From the NCBI RefSeq assembly GCF_016107545.1, contig NZ_JABASS010000007.1, forward strand, positions 1-64,000: a DNA stretch of 64,000 nt, in the 5' to 3' direction. The notes under the pieces are model-generated. The model was not told the DNA's origin and searched no databases. It saw only the letters and a program-made list of their open reading frames with translations. Below, piece after piece: positions 57,087 through 64,000 of the stretch; position 1 is the first letter of the stretch; each line of letters opens with the position of its first letter. The translations under genes and the position numbers were made by a program. The stretch comes from Psychrobacter namhaensis (GTDB lineage Bacteria > Pseudomonadota > Gammaproteobacteria > Pseudomonadales > Moraxellaceae).

Positions 57087-60000
57087 TTAGAACTGCCAAC
57101 TATAGACCACATCTACTGCATTTTCTGCCGCTGACGTGGCTTCAATATAGATACGGCGTGTCAGCTGATAGCGAATAGAGAGGCTGTTTTGCGCGTTAAA
57201 AACGCCCACGCCATAGCGGATATATAAGTCAGGACTCACGTAACCTGTGACATTGACATTGGTATCTTCGCTACCCCCTGAGGCATCCACCGTCAAACTC
57301 TGAAAGCCAAAAGCTTGTCCGATTTGATTGGTTAGATTGCGCGTGCCACTCAGACCAAAGCTCAGTCCAGCTGCCGCTAAGTTGTTGGTGACCTGCGACT
57401 TAAAGCCCTGCTCACTAATTTGTGTGGCGCTTCTGTTATTGATTCGCCCTGTAACTAGCGCATTCATGGCTTGCTGTTGAGTCAGGCCTGCATTATTAAA
57501 GACCGTGATATTCGGATTTTCGGTACTGCCTTTGACACGCACGCCTACGGTTTTGCCATCGATCGTTTTAACCGCTTCAATACTCAAGTTAGGCTTCATG
57601 ACATCGCCGTTGAAGCGTACTTGCCCGTAGTTAAGCTCTAGATTCTGACCAAAGGCGTTGATATTGGTGCGACGTGATACCTGTACCACCCCTTTCGCCC
57701 GCATGACACCCGTTCCATTTTGAGTAACATTAATCGCTCCTGCTAACGGAATCACTGCCCCAAAACCACGGAAGTTTATGTTGTCACCCAAGTCGACACC
57801 AATGTCTGCATTGATGGACCAAGGTTTTGAGACCGCCAATACCTCATCAATATTACCAATCAGACGACGATCAAGCACGACTGCATCTTCAGTTTGCGTG
57901 ATAATATCTTCACTGGCTTCTGGTGGACGAATGGTTGCTGAAGGCACACTCACTGCGCCTTTGATACTGACGTAACGGTCAGTTGGACGTATGATGATAT
58001 CGATATCAGGATTAATCTCCGCGACTAATAATGGCGGCTGCGTGATCACCAAGCGCTCACCAACCACGCTAAGCTTGGCCTGTAACTTTTGTTGCCAGTT
58101 CACGGTGCCTTTTAGTGTGCCTGTACCTGTGCCACTGTCAAAGCTTCCATCAATGGTCGCCTGTGTACCGCGAATTTTAGCTTCCGTATTCACATTGGTT
58201 AAATTCACTGGTAGATCAAGCATCGCGATACGACCATCAACGAGCTTCACATTCCCATAGAACTGCGGCTTGTCTAATGTCCCGCCCAGACCACCTGCCA
58301 TGGTGACATTACCTTCTAGCACTCGCATACCTGGGAAGAAAGGCTTAAATATCGCTAGATTAAGCTCATTTAGCACCAACGCACCTGAAATTGGCTTCGG
58401 GGTCTTATAAGGATCAACGACCACTTCAGCATAACCACGAGCACCGCGACCCGTATTGATGTCTGTACGCAGCTTGATACCCTCAGGAACTGACATAGCA
58501 ATGAGTGACACACGCTTATACGGCAAGGTCACAGGCGCGCTATCCCCATCTTGGATCAAACCAATTTTGCCATTATCCGAGTATAACGTCATATTGATGG
58601 TTGGTGGACGTCCCGCTTGCCAGCCCACAATAGCTTTACCATTAATTTTGCCGTGCCAATCGATGTCTTTGGGTAAAAAAACTGAGAACAATGACGTATC
58701 TAGATTTTGCACAGCAATATTGATATCGCCTTTATCTGGTGACGCGATTAAGTTTTCGCGTAAGCATAGTTTGCCAGACTGGTCAGTTGCCTGCCAACAA
58801 TGTGCCGCCAGCTGTACCTTTAAGTCACTATTATTGCCATTTTGGTTATTAGGTAGATTTACAATCAACTGCGCAGGCTGCAGCTGCTTTAAGGTCGCGT
58901 ACTGGGACTCAATACGGCCCTTACCAATCACACCCGACCAAATAAGCTGGTCTCGGTTGAAACCGCCTTTCAGCCTTGCGCTAATATCGAGCTGCTCATT
59001 GGCAACATTAAGATCGACCACATGTGCCTGCTCAGTACCATTAAAGACGGCTTTCACACTTTCAAAACTTTGTCCTGCTGCGTCTAGGCCTTCAGCGGTG
59101 ACGATGAGCTGACTTGGACTGTTTGCCAAATTGACCAGTTTGCCGCGCACACGGCCCTGTCGCAAAATAAAACCTGGCAACGCAATACGCTCACCGACCA
59201 AATCGATATAAATGGTTGGTAATGCCTGTCCTGCTGGTTGCTTTAAGGTCGCGCCGCCCGTTACTTTACCCGCCAGTTTGTCTGAGAGTTGATCCAGACT
59301 GGTGATATTGATTTTGGTTTGTAATTGTCTGGCATTGCCATTGGCTGTTATGTAATTATCACCCCAACGTAGCACGAGATTGTCAGCGTTCAAACTGTCG
59401 ATTAAGGCATTCACTTGCTTATACTGCGCCTGCGCATCTTGCGTTTGGAGACGTTTAAAGTAGCTTGCCAGATCTTTTGGCAAACGCAGTTTCGCCGCCA
59501 AACTGCCTTTCGCGCTAAGCGGTTGACCTTTTAACATACCACTTAGGTTAATCTGCTCAATATTAATAACTTGCTGCGAGTCAGTCCAGCGTCCATCCGT
59601 ACTAATGGTACCAGTGATAAGGCTTGGCGTATCTTTTAGGAAATATCCTACGTTAAAACGATCCATCACGGCATTGATATCCCAAGCAATGCCTTGGCTC
59701 ACATCAACTGTTCCTTTGGCATTAATACTGCCCGCCGCGCCTATATGACTAAAACGGTTGATACGAAACAGCTGAGCGTCACCACTGGCATCAATAATTA
59801 ACTCACCTGCTGGTAGTTGTTCCGCATCTAACACCCCATCGAAGTTGACCGAGAAACGTTGCAGTTTGCCTGCCGTATTGGTACTGTCTTTGGGCGGCGT
59901 TTGCCACTCACCGCTGGTCTGTAGGTCACCTGTGATAATCGCTGAGTTATTGGGTAAAAAATAACCCAAATTAAACGTCTCAAAGCGACCATCGACACGC

Positions 60001-62081
60001 CAACCGATGTTTTTACGCAAATCGATGACACCCTTCGCACTCACTGCGCCAGCCTCACCGTTATAATTGAATTTACGAATACTGATAAGCTTTGGCGTAC
60101 CAGCGGCATCGATCGAAAGCTGTCCTTTTGGCACCTCCGCTGTATCAATCTGACCATCGAAACGCGCGTCAAACACAGACAGCTCACCACCAATCATGTT
60201 GACGCTGGCATCACCGCTACCAGTAATACCGATCGTGCGGCTATCTTGCGTGTCATCAAGTTGCGCCTGCAAATCCGTTTCACTCAAAGTAACAATATGG
60301 CGCTGACCGCTCACCCCATTCTTGGTAATGTTTAACAAACGACCACGAGCGCTGACGCTTCCCGTTAAACGCTCAAGCGGTAAGTCACTGCGATATTGTT
60401 TGGGAAGTAAGCCATCGGTACGAGCGTCAATTTGCCAAGTCAGCGGCCGCTGTTTATTCGCCAGTTGAATCTGCCCAGTTCCCGTTAAGTCCCCGACGAT
60501 TCCTTCGTAATCTAGGCGATTAATATCGATGGTGTCACCGTTTTTACGCACGCGTACATCGTAATTACCTTTGGGTGCCGCGTTAAGCTCATTGATAACC
60601 GCATTGGCATCGACAGATAGCCGTGAACCACGAACGATAACCTCCGCTTGTCCGCGCGGACTGTCAATATCGCCAACATTCGGCACATTTTGGCGGACGA
60701 GGTTTTGCCATCTCGCATCAATGTACCAAGGTGCCACCTGCGTAGATTTCGCTGATGTTTTACCACGGACAATATTGGCATTAACCTGTTCGCCATCACG
60801 TTGACGTAAGGCTGCATCCATCTCTATATTACCAGCGCTGTTTTGCTGCTGATAATGGACAGACAGTCTGCCATTGAGTTTTTGCGGGGCGTACGCTTTA
60901 AAATCCGTGTACTGATCAGGAATAGCGCGGCGAATATCAAAATTGCTACCAGTCGCTCGTACCTTTGCATCAAAGCTATTTTTCCAGTCTAAAATCCCCT
61001 GCAGTATCAAGTTTCCAGCGGGAACCTCTGCCTCTAAACGATCGACGCGTAACTGACTGTTTGCAATGACGCCGCGACCTTGATAATGACCGGATGGAAT
61101 ATCCTTGGCGGTCAGTTCGGTGTTGATACGCAGACGTATCTCAGAGATCACCCCTGCTGCCGTCGCAGTACCGTTTTTTAGATGGATATTTTGACTGTCG
61201 GCATAAGGAATCAAAATATCATCCCATTGCAATTTGGCCTGAAACGGCGAGTCATCACTCAACCCTTGCACGACGAACTCACCGCTGACATCGCTGTCAT
61301 TGTAGCGACTACGCACTTTACCGACTGTGCGTTTTAAGGTTCCTGTTGCGGTGATATTTAGCGGGTCAATGTAGGCTTTTTCTAGCGCACTGACCTTGGC
61401 AATTGCGCTCAAGTCCAGCGGATAATCACCTTGTAAATCAATCTCGCCTTGTAAAGCATTGATTTTGACGATATCAGCATACTGTAAATCGCCACGACCC
61501 ACCGTTACTGTACTACCGACCCACGTCAAATCACGAGCAGCAATATCATGGACAACAATCGCCTCTTTAGTCACTTGCTTATAAATAATTTTTTTAATCT
61601 TAGCCTGGTCAAAACGCAGGTTGACTGGCAATTGCAAGGTTCTATAATCGTACGGCTCACCCGTTGGTGGCTTGGTATTGAGGATTTCAATGGTTTGTAT
61701 GTCAGCATCACGCAAATGTACTTCTTTGGCAAAGATGGCGCGCCAGCCTACTTTGACATAGGCCTTATCAACCAATATTTCAAGATCTTCGGTCGCCTTA
61801 ATATCAATGTCGGTAACCCAAATACCATCACGTAAGTTACCGCGGCCATATTTAAACTCAATACCCGTCTCAGCACTGATTTTCTCTAATATAAATTTGG
61901 TACCGGACTCTGTACCCATCGCATAGAAGAACACGGCAAACATAATCGCCAGTACGATTGTGACCAGTACCAGCAGCTTGAGTAAAAACGACAAAGGATA
62001 CCAACGTCTGACTGCACGAGCGTCGCGCTGTGCTGGATCTTCATCTGGTGCGTTATTAGGCGGGGTATTTTTTGTCAGCAT
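57087..62081 (-). CDS. tamB: Translocation and assembly module protein TamB
   Basis: A large AsmA-like inner-membrane-anchored protein that spans the periplasm and works with TamA in outer-membrane assembly and lipid transport. It has one N-terminal anchor (about 32-55), a very long beta-rich region and the C-terminal DUF490/TamB domain ending in an aromatic residue (VVYSWQF). At about 1664 residues it is some 400 longer than E. coli TamB. At least part of the excess is an internal repeat (about 640-730 and 748-833). I use ATG 62081; a TTG three codons earlier is possible. It lies about 85 bp after tamA. Confidence 0.94.
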   Translation of the reverse strand: MLTKNTPPNNAPDEDPAQRDARAVRRWYPLSFLLKLLVLVTIVLAIMFAVFFYAMGTESGTKFILEKISAETGIEFKYGRGNLRDGIWVTDIDIKATEDLEILVDKAYVKVGWRAIFAKEVHLRDADIQTIEILNTKPPTGEPYDYRTLQLPVNLRFDQAKIKKIIYKQVTKEAIVVHDIAARDLTWVGSTVTVGRGDLQYADIVKINALQGEIDLQGDYPLDLSAIAKVSALEKAYIDPLNITATGTLKRTVGKVRSRYNDSDVSGEFVVQGLSDDSPFQAKLQWDDILIPYADSQNIHLKNGTATAAGVISEIRLRINTELTAKDIPSGHYQGRGVIANSQLRVDRLEAEVPAGNLILQGILDWKNSFDAKVRATGSNFDIRRAIPDQYTDFKAYAPQKLNGRLSVHYQQQNSAGNIEMDAALRQRDGEQVNANIVRGKTSAKSTQVAPWYIDARWQNLVRQNVPNVGDIDSPRGQAEVIVRGSRLSVDANAVINELNAAPKGNYDVRVRKNGDTIDINRLDYEGIVGDLTGTGQIQLANKQRPLTWQIDARTDGLLPKQYRSDLPLERLTGSVSARGRLLNITKNGVSGQRHIVTLSETDLQAQLDDTQDSRTIGITGSGDASVNMIGGELSVFDARFDGQIDTAEVPKGQLSIDAAGTPKLISIRKFNYNGEAGAVSAKGVIDLRKNIGWRVDGRFETFNLGYFLPNNSAIITGDLQTSGEWQTPPKDSTNTAGKLQRFSVNFDGVLDAEQLPAGELIIDASGDAQLFRINRFSHIGAAGSINAKGTVDVSQGIAWDINAVMDRFNVGYFLKDTPSLITGTISTDGRWTDSQQVINIEQINLSGMLKGQPLSAKGSLAAKLRLPKDLASYFKRLQTQDAQAQYKQVNALIDSLNADNLVLRWGDNYITANGNARQLQTKINITSLDQLSDKLAGKVTGGATLKQPAGQALPTIYIDLVGERIALPGFILRQGRVRGKLVNLANSPSQLIVTAEGLDAAGQSFESVKAVFNGTEQAHVVDLNVANEQLDISARLKGGFNRDQLIWSGVIGKGRIESQYATLKQLQPAQLIVNLPNNQNGNNSDLKVQLAAHCWQATDQSGKLCLRENLIASPDKGDINIAVQNLDTSLFSVFLPKDIDWHGKINGKAIVGWQAGRPPTINMTLYSDNGKIGLIQDGDSAPVTLPYKRVSLIAMSVPEGIKLRTDINTGRGARGYAEVVVDPYKTPKPISGALVLNELNLAIFKPFFPGMRVLEGNVTMAGGLGGTLDKPQFYGNVKLVDGRIAMLDLPVNLTNVNTEAKIRGTQATIDGSFDSGTGTGTLKGTVNWQQKLQAKLSVVGERLVITQPPLLVAEINPDIDIIIRPTDRYVSIKGAVSVPSATIRPPEASEDIITQTEDAVVLDRRLIGNIDEVLAVSKPWSINADIGVDLGDNINFRGFGAVIPLAGAINVTQNGTGVMRAKGVVQVSRRTNINAFGQNLELNYGQVRFNGDVMKPNLSIEAVKTIDGKTVGVRVKGSTENPNITVFNNAGLTQQQAMNALVTGRINNRSATQISEQGFKSQVTNNLAAAGLSFGLSGTRNLTNQIGQAFGFQSLTVDASGGSEDTNVNVTGYVSPDLYIRYGVGVFNAQNSLSIRYQLTRRIYIEATSAAENAVDVVYSWQF

Positions 62082-62166
62082 GACACTCAACTACGTTAAA
62101 GAATGATGACCAGCAATCGGCACGATAGATAATAAACAAAACAAACTACACGACTGAATTAAAGAA

Positions 62167-64000
62167 CTACAAAGGCGAACCTATAAAGAAATGTAGTCTA
62201 ACGGGAATACTGTCTTCTGTCACACCAGCGGCCACATCGACTCGCACGACACCGACAGGCGATGCCCAGCGAATACCAACGCCAACGCCAACTTTTGTTT
62301 CAGTTTCGAAATCTTTGTCGTAAGCATTGCCCACATCAGTGAAGAATGCCCCGCGAAAGCCCGGTCTAAATTCGTAGTTGTACTCGGCACTACCAACGGC
62401 GAGGATCTGCCCACCAGTGAGATACCCTTTATCTAGTGGTGATAAGCTTTCATAGTCATAACCGCGGATACTTTGGTCCCCGCCTGCAAAGAAACGCAAC
62501 TTGTAAGGCACGTCATAAAAATCATCGGCCCAAATGTAACCTGCATTCACACTGCCCAATACTTGATGTTTTTTGTCATCACCAAAGCTATAAATACCAC
62601 TCACACCCGCGCGAACGATTGCCAAGTCGGTATCGCTAAGAGCCTTATCGGCACCGGCTTCAACAGCATAGTACTGACGTATGCCGCGAGTGGGGTTAGT
62701 CGCACTATCTACATCGGTTTTATTTATACCGTAACCAAACAGCAGCGCTTGCTGCTTGGGCTTGGAGGAGGTAAAGCGTATAGGCAAATCATCTAACTCC
62801 GTCTCATCGACACCCGTTTCCAGCTCATCCAAACGATAACGTACAGAGTAGCTGCGATTCCAACCACTTTCACGGCGTATATTACGTGCCAAGGCTGCTT
62901 TTAAGGTACTGGTAGACAAATCAAAGTTGCCTTCGCCTTGATCGATCACTTCTTCTTCATAGGTCAGACGCCCTTCTAATGTATCATTAAGCGGATGCTT
63001 CCAAGGACGACTGGCGTAGACGGTGACGTTTTTAGTAATTCTTGAGACTTCGGTTTCTGCCCCTGCTTGATAACCTTGACGATTGAGCAGATTATAATCT
63101 ATCTTCGCAGTGGCTCGTACACCCGTATCTGTACCATAACCAAGACCAACTTGGGCATCACGTGGCTTACTGGACGATACAAAGACATACAGCGGTACTT
63201 TTTTACTTTCTGCTACTTCTTGCGGCGTTTTACGTCCTGCCAGCGTTGGTGGTACAAAGTTTTCATCAGCAAGGATACTTTCTTCGTCGGGGAATATTTT
63301 TTGAGCGATGTTACTGATTGAGTCGCTAATTTTGCCTAAAAGGTTATCCGCCTCTTGGTCTTTTTCATCCAATACCCGATCATTTGGCAAGTTGCTTAAG
63401 CGTTCTGCCTTTTGTCTAATGGCTTGCAGTTTATCAAGCGTTTCTTCATCAGCTTCAAACTCGATAGCGGCAATATCGGCGGCATTGACTGTTTCTGTGT
63501 TATTGGTATCCAGACTGCTTTCACCTTCTGCGTTAACCTCGTCATTATTGGTATTGCCACTCGCACCGTCTTGTCTGCTGCTCAGACGATCATCGATTGC
63601 TGCTAAGCTTTCGTCCTCGTTACTGCCAGTCGTGTCTGTCACGCCAGCGTTATTGATATCATCATCTAGCTCGTTGTTGCTCATGGCAGGGGCGTTATCA
63701 AAATCCAATGTACTGGCTTCACTGCGCTCATCTGGCGGTAATATCGACTCAACGTTGACCGTATTAAAGTAACGCGTCGCGGACAAATCATTGCTAAACT
63801 TGGTAACAGCGGGGCGATAAAAAGGATCGCCTGGCTCAAAGTCAAATAACTGCTGTAGTAGCGATAGTTCAACGGGCAGCTTATCAGGGTCTTGAGTCAG
63901 TGTGTTTGTTTCTTCGTCATAAGTAAAGAAGACAACCTCATCAAATTCATAGCGATCGCCGGTGTTATAGACCAAAGAGACATCCGCTGTGTTGTCTGGC
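62167..64000 (-). CDS. tamA: TamA, Omp85-family outer-membrane assembly factor (N-terminus beyond the window)
   Basis: The C-terminal part of an Omp85 protein, open to the right edge, so at least one further POTRA domain lies outside the window. The visible part begins in a POTRA domain (SLVYNTGDRYEF), continues through the last POTRA, then the 16-strand beta barrel from about nucleotide 63200 leftward, with GLGYGTDTGVR, the lid-loop motif GGDQSIRGYDYESLSP and a terminal aromatic-containing strand. A hydrophilic, acidic insertion of about 177 residues (63205-63735) interrupts the final POTRA domain. It is followed by tamB. Confidence 0.92.
   Translation of the reverse strand, partial: PDNTADVSLVYNTGDRYEFDEVVFFTYDEETNTLTQDPDKLPVELSLLQQLFDFEPGDPFYRPAVTKFSNDLSATRYFNTVNVESILPPDERSEASTLDFDNAPAMSNNELDDDINNAGVTDTTGSNEDESLAAIDDRLSSRQDGASGNTNNDEVNAEGESSLDTNNTETVNAADIAAIEFEADEETLDKLQAIRQKAERLSNLPNDRVLDEKDQEADNLLGKISDSISNIAQKIFPDEESILADENFVPPTLAGRKTPQEVAESKKVPLYVFVSSSKPRDAQVGLGYGTDTGVRATAKIDYNLLNRQGYQAGAETEVSRITKNVTVYASRPWKHPLNDTLEGRLTYEEEVIDQGEGNFDLSTSTLKAALARNIRRESGWNRSYSVRYRLDELETGVDETELDDLPIRFTSSKPKQQALLFGYGINKTDVDSATNPTRGIRQYYAVEAGADKALSDTDLAIVRAGVSGIYSFGDDKKHQVLGSVNAGYIWADDFYDVPYKLRFFAGGDQSIRGYDYESLSPLDKGYLTGGQILAVGSAEYNYEFRPGFRGAFFTDVGNAYDKDFETETKVGVGVGIRWASPVGVVRVDVAAGVTEDSIPVRLHFFIGSPL

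Noticed and set aside
58456-59112. 218-codon open frame on the + strand inside tamB
   Set aside because: It lies wholly antisense to tamB, is Ser/Leu/Pro-rich as expected for the complement of beta-rich coding sequence, and matches no family I recognise.
63308-63772. 154-codon + strand frame antisense to tamA
   Set aside because: Its Ser/Leu runs are the mirror of the Asp/Asn/Ser-rich insertion of TamA; no start signal or recognised domain.

Overview
The window is a stretch of chromosome from a gammaproteobacterium of the family Moraxellaceae, most likely Psychrobacter. This is judged from gene content, gene order, moderate GC and the style of the proteins (Ser/Asn/Gln/Asp-rich linkers and acidic tails); no ribosomal RNA is present to confirm it. 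It is dense core genome: about 47 protein genes, no tRNA or rRNA, no CRISPR array, no prophage and no intact insertion sequence.

Layout. 0.1-5.5 kb: DUF1315 protein, NAD kinase, a Bax-inhibitor-type membrane protein and the copper P-type ATPase CcoI. 5.9-14 kb (+): PBP1B, a TPR lipoprotein, PrmA, a zinc-ribbon/DUF3426 protein, Fis and PurH. 14.1-16.7 kb (-): PpiD and HU. 17.2-24.5 kb (+): a UbiJ-like protein, then the ISC iron-sulfur locus iscR-iscS-iscU-iscA-hscB-hscA-fdx. 24.6-32.4 kb (-): a membrane class III adenylate cyclase, a HIT protein, Mfd, RraA and an NAD(P)-binding protein. 32.9 kb (+): rpsT. 33.4-56.5 kb (almost all -): a histidine phosphatase, a metallophosphoesterase, pyrF-lapA-ihfB-rpsA-cmk, tadA-ung, clpA/clpS, a DUF6776-like protein, argC, hemE, proB, obgE, a long GAPDH, a lipocalin and a Nudix/TMP-synthase-like fusion. 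56.8 kb (+): hemP under a Fur box. 57-64 kb (-): tamB and tamA, the latter running off the right edge.

Functional themes are iron and Fe-S homeostasis (the isc locus with a candidate IscR autoregulatory site; hemP with a Fur box), envelope assembly (PBP1B, PpiD, TamA/TamB, LapA, lipocalin), nucleotide metabolism and DNA repair (purH, pyrF, cmk, ung, mfd), and proteolysis and translation (clpA/clpS, rpsA, rpsT, prmA, tadA).

The unusual material is mostly hidden inside ordinary genes and between them. TamA, ClpA and CcoI each carry a 70-180 residue hydrophilic or acidic insertion at a domain junction, and TamB has an internal duplication. The rpsA leader has three stem-loops and a tandemly duplicated -35 region. 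A palindromic dispersed repeat is present in two copies. The clpS and clpA genes are separated by about 760 bp holding a degenerate reading frame with a Lys-Ser-encoding hexanucleotide repeat. The lipocalin has a long in-frame Ser/Asn/Gln-rich N-terminal extension. An intrinsic terminator splits the isc operon. I did not find an obviously new multi-gene system.
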